Of a DNA stretch of 26,994 bases, positions 11,677-22,588 are shown one piece after another. Under the pieces are notes generated by a model. That model was given only the letters and a program-made list of their open reading frames with translations. It made no database searches and was not told where the DNA came from. How positions within the stretch are numbered: the first letter of the stretch is position 1; each line of letters begins with the position of its first letter. The translations under genes and the position numbers were made by a program. Source of the stretch: Gnetum montanum (lineage: Eukaryota > Streptophyta > Gnetopsida > Gnetales > Gnetaceae); the NCBI GenBank assembly GCA_015680685.1, contig MNCI01023457.1:549062-576055 (forward strand), written 5' to 3'.

Positions 11677-12600
11677 TGCAACGATGGATCCTTACACCTT
11701 AAAGTCTTGCTTAACCTTAGCTTTAGCCCTTGATAAATAGAAAGATCAGTACAGAGGTCCAACCATCTTCCCACAAAATTTAGATTAGATATTCAACTTT
11801 TCCTGCTGGATCAGCTAAACATTAACAGCTTGTATTGTGCGCAAAATCAACCAAACGTCCCAATAAAATATGAATACAGAGCAGGGCCCTGAGTCTGAAC
11901 TTGATCAGTTTTCTCGTCGCCTAAAACTACTCTGCACTCTACACATGTAAAGATGAATATCATGTCTTATATTGAAGCAGACAGGATCGGACCCCACCTG
12001 ACCTGGCTTAATCCAACCTGACACGTTTAGACACCAACATTCTTGTTTTTTTTTTTTAACATTTATTTAAGAAGGAATATATGACCCAGACGCATCCAAA
12101 AGCCGGTTAGCCCTAAGGCATAGGATTTATAAAAAGATAGAAATTTAGGAGCCCAGCCACAAGGAATCGAGCATAGATAAAAGAGAGAAGGGGTTGGTAC
12201 GATAAAAAGACAAACTTCTGAAAAACGTGAGCCTGCTATTTATTATTATATCATTGAAGGGACGCTGCACATTCAGAATCTTCATCACCGATGCATGCTT
12301 TCCTTTCCTTCTGTGGCCGTGGCTCCAAATATGTGCAAATTGCACTGACAAATTAGATATTTTCGATCTTGTTGCAGATTGAAACTATTTCGATAAAACA
12401 AAGGCTGATTGTCAGTGCCATTTTTCTTACAATCACAAGCATACATGCTCGTTGTTTTGTCTGCTTCAATTTAACGTAGCACAACTGACCAGCTGGCTGG
12501 TTCTGCTTGGATTTCAGCCACAGCATCATTGTTCAAAGAATTATTATTGGATAAGAATAAAATCAAATTTTGCTTGTCGCCAAATTGAATATAGCCAAAG
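11677..12600. other. Upstream region of the transporter gene
   Basis: Promoter and 5' UTR of the minus-strand transporter should lie here. A minus-strand TATAAAT (about 12131..12125) is a weak TATA candidate, some 450 bp upstream of the start codon. A homopolymer T run sits near 12047-12057. No other gene is visible. Confidence 0.35.
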
Positions 12601-12629
12601 CGACTAGGCAGACGGCTATAGAAAACGGA

Positions 12630-12657
12630 GGGGGGAGGGCGGAGGGGGGACGCGGGG
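12630..12657 (+). other. G-quadruplex motif
   Basis: Four G runs (12630-12635, 12637-12639, 12644-12649, 12654-12657) are separated by loops of 1, 4 and 4 nt, meeting the usual G3+ N1-7 pattern. It stands out from AT-rich surroundings and lies about 950 bp upstream of the transporter start codon. Confidence 0.7.
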
Positions 12658-12958
12658 TGTCGGACCCAACAAGAAGTTCTATTGATTTTAACAGTATCAA
12701 TTACAGTAACCTGAACAAGTCATAGGGTTAAGAGGAAGGAGGAAGCCGAGAGCACTATGCATGAACTGGGACCAGCCTTATAAATAAACAAGTATTAAGG
12801 GAGGAAACCGAATTGGGGCACCACCAAAAGTCCACCCATGCTGACTTGTTACAAGATTGAAGGACATAGAATTAGAGAAAAAAAAACTTTCAATTAAGGA
12901 TAGAGAGAGTTCCAATGGTGACTCCTCACAATAGAAATGGAAAGCTTCCACGCAGGGA

Positions 12959-13738
12959 TTACTGATGCTGAATGTTACTGGAATGAACAAGTTTTTTCCA
13001 TGGCTGCAAGTGATGAACCAACTGATGTCTATCCAAATTGAACTTGGATGCTTGAAATGTGAGTTGGAAATGACCTTGTGAGCAAACATTTATTAGAATA
13101 ATCTGTCCTTTGAAATATAACATTGCATCTTCACTTCCAAATATAATATAAAATAGTAGGCCCAATAACTTTTCATAGAAACTTGAGATTAGCAGAAGCA
13201 ATGTTTAAAAAGCCGAATATGACATCCTTTTGAGATAGCTTGTATGAAGAAAAAACTATGGAAGCCCACTTCCACACATGCTGAGCAAAGGGACAATACC
13301 AAAACACATGGACAAAGTCATCTTGTCCACCACAAAGAGGGCAATTGGGATTGGGAAATCTTAGATATTCTAACCATTTACCAATAGGTAGACCATGGTG
13401 GAGGAGACACCAAGAGGAAAGCTTAATTTTGGAAGGATCGGAAGGTTCCAGATATTTTGAAAGAGAGGGATCCAAAATGATACTGACTCGTGTTTGTGCC
13501 AATGCTTATTGCAACATTGAATGACCTCGGATGAGGATAGATGGCCGATAGGGTAAGAGTTTAACTCCATTAAGCCATTGAAGGCCTTGAAAAGGACTTT
13601 GCACTGTAACAATAATTGTTTTTGTTTTTTCCGAGACGCCTTGAAAAGGGCTTTGCACTGTAACAATAATTGTTTTTTCCCAGATTTGCGAGACTTTAAA
13701 ATTGAAATAGATGTATCCAGTGGTAACCATGACATCAT
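12959..13738 (-). pseudogene. LINE fragment: reverse-transcriptase zinc-binding (zf-RVT) domain
   Basis: On the minus strand 13502-13173 encodes the typical tail of plant non-LTR polyproteins: KIKLSSWCLLHHGLPIGKWL, then CPLCGGQDDFVHVFWYCPFA with the C-P-L-C-G...H-x-F-x-x-C-P-F-A pattern of zf-RVT. The domain continues in another frame at 13201-12959 (LLGLLFYIIFG, FKGQ), so at least one frameshift has occurred, and upstream sequence to about 13738 lies in other frames. Reverse-transcriptase and endonuclease parts are missing. It is a dead 5'-truncated copy upstream of the transporter and on the same strand. Confidence 0.7.
13584..13680. repeat. 54-bp-step direct repeat
   Basis: GCCTTGAAAAGGACTTTGCA at 13584 recurs at 13638 with one difference, and both copies continue into CTGTAACAATAATTGTTTTT. 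The repeat sits at the upstream edge of the LINE fragment and encodes the same short peptide twice on the minus strand (TIIVTVQSPFQG). Confidence 0.9.
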
Positions 13739-14264
13739 CTTTCCGCTGTATTTCGGATAGCTTCATTATTAAGAAAACAAAAGCGAGAGATGAAACTATT
13801 ATCGTAAAGGAGGTTCCGAAAAAATGTGTAAATTTACAGCAAATTGTGCGGATTCTGCGGATCAAAACCAGGAGATTAGCTGAACAAAAACGGAACTGTC
13901 TATACCGGGTCCAATCTTCCGTTTGCAAATACAGCTGAAAGAGGAAAAGCGCGGCGGGGCAAGAGATCATGGACAAGTTCATTATTATTCTTTATAACTT
14001 AAATCTAACATTCTTAAATTTACTTCTCCCGAAGCAACTTTTAACATTTAGTTTTCCGGATTCGCTCTTCAATCATCTACGGTTAACGAAGAAGTTGATA
14101 TTTCTAAATTAAATATTTCATGTCATAAGTGGTTGAAGTTGTTAGCTGATTGTTTTCTTCGGCAAAACGCTGCTAATTTGAGTCATCTTTCAAGTATCAT
14201 TAAAGTATCATTATATTCTTTTGTAATTCTTTTAATATATAATGTTAGTCATAATTTTTAAGGT

Positions 14265-14578
14265 GTACATTAAGAGAAAACAAAATATAAAAGATGATAT
14301 TTTACATGACAAGCACTAATTAAGGGGTAGGATAACAACAAACATTTAGAACTCAAGTATAGTATCTCCATTCTCCTACTTTTACTCTCAAATTATTGCA
14401 AAGTACATTAAGAGAAAATAAAATATAAGAAGTTATACTTCACGTAACAAGGTTCAACTAGATGTACATTAAGAGGCAACCAATAATCAAGGGTGGGATA
14501 ATCATAAACACATTAGAGCTCAAGTATATTATATTCATTTTCATACTTTTAAACTCAAATTATCTTAAAGGAGATCGT
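14265..14578. repeat. Imperfect tandem repeat, about 138-bp step
   Basis: GTACATTAAGAG occurs at 14265, 14403 and 14464. The segment after it (AAGGGGTAGGATAA..., then AACTCAAGTATA...) is repeated as AAGGGTGGGATAAT... and AGCTCAAGTATA.... Two main units cover the stretch; the second carries an extra partial unit. It ends about 170 bp before the retrotransposon insertion at 14750. Confidence 0.7.
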
Positions 14579-14744
14579 ATTCCATGGTTTTGTAGAGTAT
14601 AAGGCTGGCCTAAACTATGCCTTATCTCAATTTCACACAACATTAGCTATCTACTCTTTGAGGAAAGAAGTTAAGTTTGAGTTTCAAATTGTAATTGAGA
14701 AATGTTCGAATCTTAAGAAAACCTTGGAAGATATTTTGTTATTT

Positions 14745-14749
14745 GTCAC
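14745..14749. repeat. Left target-site duplication GTCAC
   Basis: GTCAC directly precedes the LTR start TGATGAG at 14750 and is repeated directly after the LTR end CTCATCA at 23480-23484. Five bases is the normal duplication length for Ty3/gypsy integration. Confidence 0.92.
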
Positions 14750-15072
14750 TGATGAGACGCGGTTCGCACAGGCCGCGATATCGCAGCCAACGCGATATCG
14801 CATCCCCCGCGATATCGCGTCCTTCCCTACGGTATTGCGTACCCGATATCGCAGTCCGCCGCCATGTCTATAAATAAGAGGCAGCTCTCCCCTGTTTGGG
14901 GATCCCAGTTTTAGAGTAGCGAAGCTCTGGCAGTTTGATCCTTCCAGAGTTAGATTTTTTCCCGTGTCTGCCTGCAGTGTGGTGAATGTAATTGTACGGT
15001 GTCTTTATTCGAGTGTGCCGTACTTGGACACGCACATGACCGGCAATAAAGATCGAGATTACTTCATCATTG
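14750..15072 (+). repeat. Left LTR, 5' part (U3 and R), ending in an assembly gap
   Basis: About 20 substitutions separate it from the first 337 bp of the right LTR, by eye, mostly C/T transitions. It also lacks one 14-bp motif unit. It contains the GATATC array, TATAAATA (14869-14876) and AATAAA (15045-15050). The remaining roughly 670 bp expected from the right LTR falls in the N run. Confidence 0.93.
14777..14850 (+). promoter_or_regulatory. GATATC palindrome array upstream of the LTR TATA box
   Basis: GATATC cores at 14777, 14794, 14811 and 14845, with a decayed core (GGTATT) at 14831, mostly within the longer palindrome GCGATATCGC. Steps are 17, 17, 20 and 14 bp. The array ends about 19 bp before the TATA box at 14869. 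Repetition, dyad symmetry and position suggest a transcription-factor or silencing target; the binding protein is unknown. Confidence 0.65.
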
Positions 15073-15564
15073 NNNNNNNNNNNNNNNNNNNNNNNNNNNN
15101 NNNNNNNNNNNNNNNNNNNNNNNNNNNNNNNNNNNNNNNNNNNNNNNNNNNNNNNNNNNNNNNNNNNNNNNNNNNNNNNNNNNNNNNNNNNNNNNNNNNN
15201 NNNNNNNNNNNNNNNNNNNNNNNNNNNNNNNNNNNNNNNNNNNNNNNNNNNNNNNNNNNNNNNNNNNNNNNNNNNNNNNNNNNNNNNNNNNNNNNNNNNN
15301 NNNNNNNNNNNNNNNNNNNNNNNNNNNNNNNNNNNNNNNNNNNNNNNNNNNNNNNNNNNNNNNNNNNNNNNNNNNNNNNNNNNNNNNNNNNNNNNNNNNN
15401 NNNNNNNNNNNNNNNNNNNNNNNNNNNNNNNNNNNNNNNNNNNNNNNNNNNNNNNNNNNNNNNNNNNNNNNNNNNNNNNNNNNNNNNNNNNNNNNNNNNN
15501 NNNNNNNNNNNNNNNNNNNNNNNNNNNNNNNNNNNNNNNNNNNNNNNNNNNNNNNNNNNNNNNN
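15073..15564. other. Assembly gap (492 N)
   Basis: Unresolved bases cover the end of the left LTR, the primer-binding site and the leader. Comparison with the right LTR (669 bp remain after the matching point) shows the gap is too short unless the left LTR is deleted. Confidence 1.
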
Positions 15565-15586
15565 TCACATAAATTCACACACAACA

Positions 15587-17572
15587 ATGCCTCTCCTACA
15601 AGATGATAATAACGCCACACTTAGTGAGGAAGTTCATTGGAGAACCAATCAGCTATATGATGATGACAATTGGAGTATACAACCTAAAGTGGGAGTTTCC
15701 TATAAGAATGAACAAAAACAACGTCATCGTAACACACGAAAGCCTAACTTACCCGATGACGATGAACCCCCACTGGCCATTACAAGCTTCACGCAAATAC
15801 AAAAGTCTGTTTGAATCTCACGTAGGCATCGTAAAGAGAGCCGACTACCCAGGCTCGATTTAAACAACTTTCCTACTTTTTCAGGACGCTATGACTTAGA
15901 TTCGTATCAACATTTACTAGCCTTCTACGATGCCTGCACATGGAATAACATTAATAATAACTGGCAAAAACTGAAGCTCTTTCCTATGACACTCGTTGAC
16001 CAAGCTAAAGTATGGTATAGATCATTAAAACCAAATTCGATACGACACTGGTCAACAATGGTAGAAGTCTTCAACAAAAAATATCAAACCTACGCAAGAG
16101 TGTCAGCCTTGAGGAAACAAATCCAAGGATGGAAACAAGAAAAACATGAACCCTTGGACATGGCCTTAGAAAGATATTATGCTCTGTTAAACAACTGTCC
16201 AGGCCATGGGTTTTCCGAGGAAAGGCTAATGTACCATATCATTGATGGGCTATGTAATGAAACAAGAGAGACCTTAGGAACGTATGCCTGAGGTCAACTA
16301 TACAACCTACGAACCCATCAAATCCAAGAGCTTATTAAGTGGGTAGCAAAAGAAAAAGGAGATTTAGCTGCATGGGAGAGTGTTGAAAAACATCAACGGG
16401 ACCAAAATCACAACTCAACAAAGGTCCATGATTAGAATAAGGAGAGATCAACAAATCTCAAGGTGGAAACATCATCTTTGCCAATACAACAATCGTTAGA
16501 AGAAGCCGAGACAAAGATCAATAAGATGTTGGAATGGATGAATCAAAAATGTGGAGAATATATCAACATCATTGGAGATAGAGTTTTGACAACCCAAGAA
16601 GCAGGGCAAAATAATAGACATTCGAAAAGAAGGAATGAAGGGACTAAGTACTCAACTGTCAATCCTACATATGAATGCAACATATGCCTGTATGATCACC
16701 CCAAGGGTCAATGCCCCATACTGTTACATCTACATGAGCATTGGGGAAACACGTTACATCCAGAGTTTGTACAGAGATAATATGTTAGACCATAGTGGCA
16801 ACAATCCCAGTCGTGGGGGAATCCACCCTTAGACTGGAGGCACCCTTCATATTATTCGAATCCAAATACTTATCATGTTCAACCTCCTGTTTCTTTAACT
16901 AGGCCGCCACACTTTATCTCCTCACAACACCATTCTCCATAATACTATCAGCCCATACCTCCAACACAACCACCACCTTGTGCACCTTTCATTCCTCCTA
17001 ACTTTCAACATTCTTATCCTTTCCCTCCTTCCACAATGCCACCAACTATTCCTAAGGTGTTTGTACCACCGCAACCCACGAACAACACTTGTGCTGATGC
17101 TACTAATAGCAGTGAAGAGCCTCCTCAACATCAAAGGTGTCCTTTCTTTAAACATGGCCATCGTAGGAAGGGACAACATAACTCTGAGGCCATTGCATCT
17201 TCCAACTCAGCACAAGTCCAACAATGTGGTGCACCCTTACCTTTGAAACCAACGCCTCATGTAGCTTCATCAGGGCCACCAACTAACACTCTAACAACCA
17301 CAAGGCCCAATGAACACAACCATGGGAGGCATCAGCCCAATCCTTGCATACCATCTAACGGTCCTAAACATCATAGTGGGTCAACTTGTTATTTGGGAAC
17401 TACATCGTATAAAGTGCCTCACTATGCTTATTATAATCAAGTGTGTGAACTCCAAGGTGATAAGTATGGACCAGCTTCAATATTTCCAATATGCAAGGAT
17501 CCTCATTTTTCATTTATTAATCCTTGCCATACTCAACCGTTTAGTTATGGGGGATATCCCCCATTTCAGTAA
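15587..17572 (+). pseudogene. Retrotransposon gag, full-length frame with six internal stops
   Basis: One uninterrupted frame of 661 codons from the first ATG after the leader. Around 15890-16290 it has the retrotransposon-gag signature (YDACTWNN, FPMTLVDQAKVWYRSLKPNS, then W...FNKKY), the capsid region that packages element RNA. At about 16675-16715 is a zinc knuckle, CNICLYDHPKGQCP. The C-terminal third is rich in P, Q, H and N. In-frame stops lie at 15812 (TGA), 16289 (TGA), 16433 (TAG), 16778 (TAA), 16793 (TAG) and 16940 (TAA); there is no frameshift. Each stop could come from CGA, CAG or CAA by C-to-T. No pol follows in any frame. Confidence 0.85.
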
Positions 17573-18962
17573 CAAGCAGGATTAATAAATGTTTTTAATT
17601 TTCTTTAATTTTGCAACTTTTTGTTTTCCAGTTTTTCATCTTTTAACTTTTTTGTTTTATCTTTTTGTGTGTTTGTATTTTCATGTTTTTGTAAGTAATC
17701 TCATCTACGAATAAAACACTCATGTGGATCGTTGGTTGAGATGTGTTTTATGTTATTAAGTCATGAGTGATCAATTATTTGAAACAGTGAGCCCACTACA
17801 CCCACTCATCCACTCTATAAATAAAGAGGTTCTGTTCGAGGGTACAGTGATATTCTTGAAATTTCTAAAACTTAAAATTAATTTTGTGTTCATTGTACCC
17901 AGAATGAAGAAGGATGGACCAAGAGGGAATGATTAGGGTGTGACATCAAGGGGACTTGTGGATTCTCTTTGGTGACATCTGTGGGAGTTATCATGCAATA
18001 TGGTTGTACTAAGATCCTTGTAGATCTAATGAAAAATGGGAGTAAGAGTAATCAAAAGGGCACTCGAAAATCAAAAGCTGTTCTAGGGGGTCCCACTGGA
18101 AAGACATGCACCCATGCCTGAAGGTTGGCGGCTTCTCTGGATTCAGTAAAGTGAAAAAGAAAAAACGAAGAAAAAAAAAAAAAAAGAAGTGCCATAAAAC
18201 AAAAATCACTCCTCCCTTGTACTAAACGCCAAGTGATCGTACGCCTTGTTGTTATGGTACTCTCATAGTTGTTCATCATGGGATGAAACAATGCGATGTC
18301 ACTGATTAGAAGGATGGACTTGGTCCTGATCTTGGAACGATGGGTTAATGACACCTTAATCATGCTTTTCACGCAGGATTCATTGTACCCTGGGTCAGTT
18401 ACCTCATGTCCCGATCTCTACGATCCCTTTCTATACTTCATCTCATCTCACTGTTCGTGTAATTGTAGCTCGTGTCCCGTGTAACATAAAATTTTCATCT
18501 CATTCCGGTGATATTTACATGTGTGTGTTTTGTGGAGTTAGTGCAGATTACATTTAACCCTTCTAGTGCCCACGGACACTTTAAGTGTGATTACACAAGG
18601 GCATAATAGGTTGAAACCTGCTTTGGGGAGGACCCACTTGTGTAATTTTGTTGTAATCTTCATTAATTCTCTAGCTAGAACACACAATTTCTTACCCTCC
18701 GTTTAATTTTCATAAATTTCTTTCCCATTTATTAACCCTCAAAACTTTAACGTTCCAATGTACCATTACATTCCCTTTTCTTCATAACCGCCAAAGTTTT
18801 AATTGTTAAATTCACACCAATATCATTCAAAGTGCCTCTCGCATTCCTGTAATTACCCTTGAATATATTAATCCTTGTCAATGTCCTCACTTTACACATT
18901 AATTTCAAGAAAAATCATTAAAAATTCGGTCTTAACCAGGTGTCTCACTCTAGTTTGGACGA
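17573..18962. other. Non-coding spacer between the two genes of the element
   Basis: This is where pol would be expected, but only short random frames occur. It contains a TATAAATA (17816-17823) in a context like the LTR TATA (TCTATAAATAAAGAGG), an A-rich run near 18170-18185, and an inverted repeat (ATTACACAAG at 18590-18599 with CTTGTGTAAT at 18637-18646). Confidence 0.55.
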
Positions 18963-19049
18963 GATATTGTGTACGCGATATCGCGTCCCACGAGGTATCG
19001 CGTACGCGATGTACCGTACGTGATATCGCGTCCCCTTTTCCTATAAATA
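18963..19049 (+). promoter_or_regulatory. Internal GATATC array plus TATA box before the second gene
   Basis: GATATC-type cores at 18963 (GATATT), 18977, 18994 (GGTATC), 19008 (GATGTA) and 19022, at steps of 14, 17, 14 and 14 bp, joined by GTACGCGATATCGCGTCC-type sequence, then CCTATAAATAGG with TATAAATA at 19042-19049. Arrangement and motif match the LTR promoters, yet the sequence after the TATA box does not match the LTRs. It lies about 470 bp upstream of the second gene, so it probably drives that gene. Confidence 0.6.
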
Positions 19050-19515
19050 GGAACCCCTACCGCAACACTTAGCTTCATTTGGCATTTATGTAGGGGGAAT
19101 TTTTGAATTTTTTCTCTACGACTTGCGATTGCGTGACCCTTGCTTTTTCACCTATATCTCGCACACTGGTACTCCGATTTTAATTCCGTTTGAACTTGCT
19201 TGAACCCGGAGTGTTCAGTTTAGTCGTGGGGAAGAGACACTCGCCGAAAAGTGCCTAACTTTTTTGAAATTTTTCATCACCCAAAGGACATCAATTAGGG
19301 TAATTAATACTAACACTTAGACAAATTGTGCCATAAATCATATGACCTTGAGTATACCGGGATATTAAAGCGAACATCCACCTAAGTCATAGGACCCATT
19401 ATCATAATTTTTGGGCACGATCACACAATAACATACGATCTTCAATTAAGGCAAGTAGTAAGGTATAACTTGATTTTCTAAACAACCTTACTAATGTTGG
19501 CCCATGTGATTGCAG

Positions 19516-22302
19516 ATGGCCCCGAAACACTCCCAGCAGAAGAGTCCGACCCGAGGTGGAGAGAAACAACCTAGGAGAGGTAGAAGGCAAGGCCCTGCCG
19601 GACAACACAACGAACAAGAGGTACACTCATTCAGTGTCCATCAAGAGGAACCTCCTACCAGACGATCCGGGCAGGCAGAAGGAGGAGCTGCTGAGCCTGA
19701 ATTGGGACAACAACTCACGTTGCCCCCAGAATGTGTTTAGGCTATCCACACGAAGTCCACGATTGCCTCAGTGATTGTGGAACTCAACTTCGAATCTTTT
19801 GCAGAGTTCGCTCCTAAGGTTGTTAGGGATCACCTCAAAGGATCTTCCTGATAGCCTGTCCTCTCTGAACAAGGTGCCTAGTACTTAGGAGAAACGTACC
19901 TATTCTGGCACAATAAGGAGCAAGGCACCATAGTCAACATTGGTGGTGTGATAGTAGATTTTTCTACACAGGCGATTTCAGAAGTGTTAAACCTTCTAAA
20001 TTCAAGCCCCCACGTTGCTTGGTTATCCACCTGATCAGACCCTGATGTGCGAAAGCATTGGCTAGAAAAGGCTTATGGCAAAGATAAAGCTTTTGGTGAG
20101 CTGACAATGGAAGAGAGAGTTTATTTCAAAATCGGAACCTATCACCTCTTCCCCACAAAAGGTTTAAAAATAATATCAACATATGCGGTAAGAGGATGCA
20201 TAGTGTTGATGGGAAAGGTTAACACTAACCTTTCTCATCTATATTTGACGGAGATCCTAAGGCAATTTGAAGAACGGAAGACAAGAAAAATGGCACTCCC
20301 TTTTCCCTGCCTTATCAGAAAACTATGTCGTCAGGCTGGTATTCAGGGATATACAAATTACGTCCCCCGAAAAGCCCAAAATGCTTCTTATGTTGAATGG
20401 TTAAAGGCGCCAGCTCCAAGAAAGAGCACTGGCGAAGAGCTGGGACCTGATGAAGAAGATGAAGAAGAAATGGCTAAACCCCCTGCAACTCAACTTGCAG
20501 GACCTAATCAACCTCCAGCCACAGGCCCCAGCCAACAACAAGAAGCAGGACCCGACACAGGCTAGGATCAACTGCCACCACAAGACTATAGACCGTCGAT
20601 GAGCCATCTGAGAGCCATTGCTGAGATGGTCAGTTAGGGAAGTCGTGATGATGCCAATCTCTTCCATGTTATCGATGATGCCAGCCAACCTACGATATCA
20701 GTAGATCGCACACAGGGTGAGTTGTCAATGCAAACAGGAGGAGGGGAAAGCAGATGGTCACAACAGATCTCTAGACACGCAACATCTTTTCAAGTGCAAT
20801 TACAGACTGGTGAAGGGGCCACTGTGGTGGTCATGCAACACCAGGATGCCGCGGGAGCTGCTGAAGTGGTCACTGACCACATCAAAGAGTCCTTCAACGT
20901 ACCTATTGTGCCACCGGCAGATCTTTCAGGAGCACAGGATGCTCAAACTATTGCCGGAACCTCAATGACTCCTGTAGAACATGAGGATGTATTGGATAGA
21001 TTGCTTCAAACAGGACAAGTTTTAACAGCCCTGTTTGACATCCCCCAGGATGTAACGACAATTCAGTCAGACCTCATTTCCACAAAGGGGAAGCTGGTCA
21101 TATCTGAAGTAAGGGCTGAGCATGCTGAGGCTGAAGTGCAGAAATTACAAGAGCAGCTCATCGCCTTACAAGCAGCACAGTGGGATCCCTTGTGATTGGT
21201 TCCCGTAGACCAGTTAGACAATTTTAAAACCGAGCAACTAACACAATTAATTGTAGAAAACAAGAAGGTGGCAGAGGAAAAGGAGATGGCCACTTGGGAT
21301 GCCTCCGCAGCAAAGGCGTAAACTCATGCGCATCTTAAGGCACTCAAGGCCTTGCAAGAAGAGAATAAGCAGTTGGTTGCAGATAACCTTCGGTTGACTT
21401 CTGTGGAGAAGCAAAAGAATGTTCTTGATGAGCACTTTCATCGGCTGCAAGAACAATTCATTCAAGTCAACCAAGATGTAGGCCGTTTAGCCAGAGAAAA
21501 TCGAACCCTCTCAATGGAGGAGGTATGCGCTATTTGACAGAAATCAGCCATCGAGATTAGTGCATGGTAGAATAAGGCAAAATGACATGAGAAGCTGAAG
21601 GAGCATTTCCGTGATCAGGTGGGGATGTACAAACAAATCCTAGAGAAGGAGATCCATATGGCCAAAGCTCAAATTAATAGCATCAGTGCCCAGCACACTG
21701 ATTGGGGGGCCATATTGGACACTTATGCCTACGGCCACCAAGCGGAAATTAAGAACCGGGACCTGCAGATCCAAGACTTAACTGAATACATGGAGTTGGC
21801 AAACCTTCGATATGCCAACCTGGCCATGTTAATAGCAGGGTGCCCGAGGTAAGAGCTTGAGCAGTAGGTAGCTTCCACCCATATCAAATATGAAGTAGAA
21901 TTTGCAGAGCGAAAGAAGTTGGCTGAAAAACTAGATGTTGTAAATTCTGAACTTGTGGTGGTAAAAGAAAGCTACCAAGGATAGAAAGATGTGGCAATTG
22001 ACTTGGCTCGACGGCTAACAGAACTTCATGAATACAAAGACAGAGCTAGAGCCTATGAAGAGGAACGACGGGTGTTCATGGCATGGTACATCAAAGCTAA
22101 TCAGATGCTCCCGCAACTACCCTGTCCATGGGAAGTGCCAACTCCATCAAACATCGAAGCATCAACATGGACGGCACAAGACCCTCAGACTGAAGAGGAG
22201 AAGCTCCAGGCTATTCTTCAGTGACATCAATCTTCAAAGCTTGGAGCACGTGACAAAGGGAAAGCACCCATGGAGGAGCCATCGCCACCAGGAACTACAT
22301 GA
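19516..22302 (+). pseudogene. Second gene of the element: Athila-ORF1/plant-transposon-like domain plus long coiled coil, 16 internal stops
   Basis: A single frame of 928 codons to the TGA at 22300. Parts: basic, glutamine-rich N terminus (residues 1-40); at about 125-280 a region resembling the 'putative plant transposon protein'/Athila ORF1 domain (VDFSTQAISEVLNL, YFKIGTYHLFPTKG, then PFPCLIRKLCRQAGI); an acidic stretch, DEEDEEE (about 312-318); a P/Q-rich linker; and from about residue 510 a long heptad-rich coiled coil (VQKLQEQLIAL, HFHRLQEQFIQVN, LARENRTL). In-frame stops start at 19738, 19849, 19852, 19879, 20032, 20563, 20635, 21193, 21319, 21535, 21568, 21583, 21850, 21865, 21982 and 22222; no frameshift. 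Function unknown; an assembly or nucleic-acid-binding role is a guess. The domain match is by eye. Confidence 0.65.
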
Positions 22303-22464
22303 GTTCCACATTTTTGTAGTTGTAGCATTTTTTCTCTGTGTTGTGTCTTCCCACACTGCGGCATTAGTCCATTTCTTTTTCCAGTTAATAATTCCATACC
22401 TATCCACTGTGTAATCACCGAAGCTTGTTCTCCTTGTACCTCAAGGACGAGTTTTTATTTAGTT

Positions 22465-22473
22465 GTGGGGGTA
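22465..22473 (+). other. Short polypurine tract before the right LTR
   Basis: GTGGGGGTA immediately precedes the LTR start TGATGAG. A G run at this point is the usual primer for plus-strand DNA synthesis in Ty3/gypsy elements. The tract is short and ends in TA. Confidence 0.55.
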
Positions 22474-22500
22474 TGATGAGACGTAGTTCGCATAGGCCGC

Positions 22501-22588
22501 GATATCGTGTATGCAATATCGCAGCCAACACGATATCGCATCCCTAGCGATATCGCGTCCTTCCCTACGGTATCGTGTATGCGATATC
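22501..22588 (+). promoter_or_regulatory. GATATC palindrome array of the right LTR
   Basis: GATATC-type cores at 22501, 22515 (AATATC), 22532, 22549, 22569 (GGTATC) and 22583; steps 14, 17, 17, 20, 14. This is the left-LTR array plus one extra 14-bp unit at its 5' side. The TATA box follows 19 bp after the last core. Confidence 0.65.

Noticed and set aside
14868-15620. Long open frames of 170-250 codons on both strands
   Set aside because: They run through the 492-N gap; the unknown residues cannot be read as protein.
17131-17185. Possible second zinc finger in gag (CPFFKHGHRRKGQH)
   Set aside because: Only one cysteine with scattered histidines; does not fit a known spacing.
15587-22302. 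Programmed stop-codon readthrough keeping the two genes alive
   Set aside because: Twenty-two stops of all three kinds in varied contexts, plus about 6% LTR divergence, fit a dead copy better.
22501-22588. CRISPR-like array
   Set aside because: Plant nuclear DNA; the units are short palindromes without unique spacers and sit in an LTR promoter.
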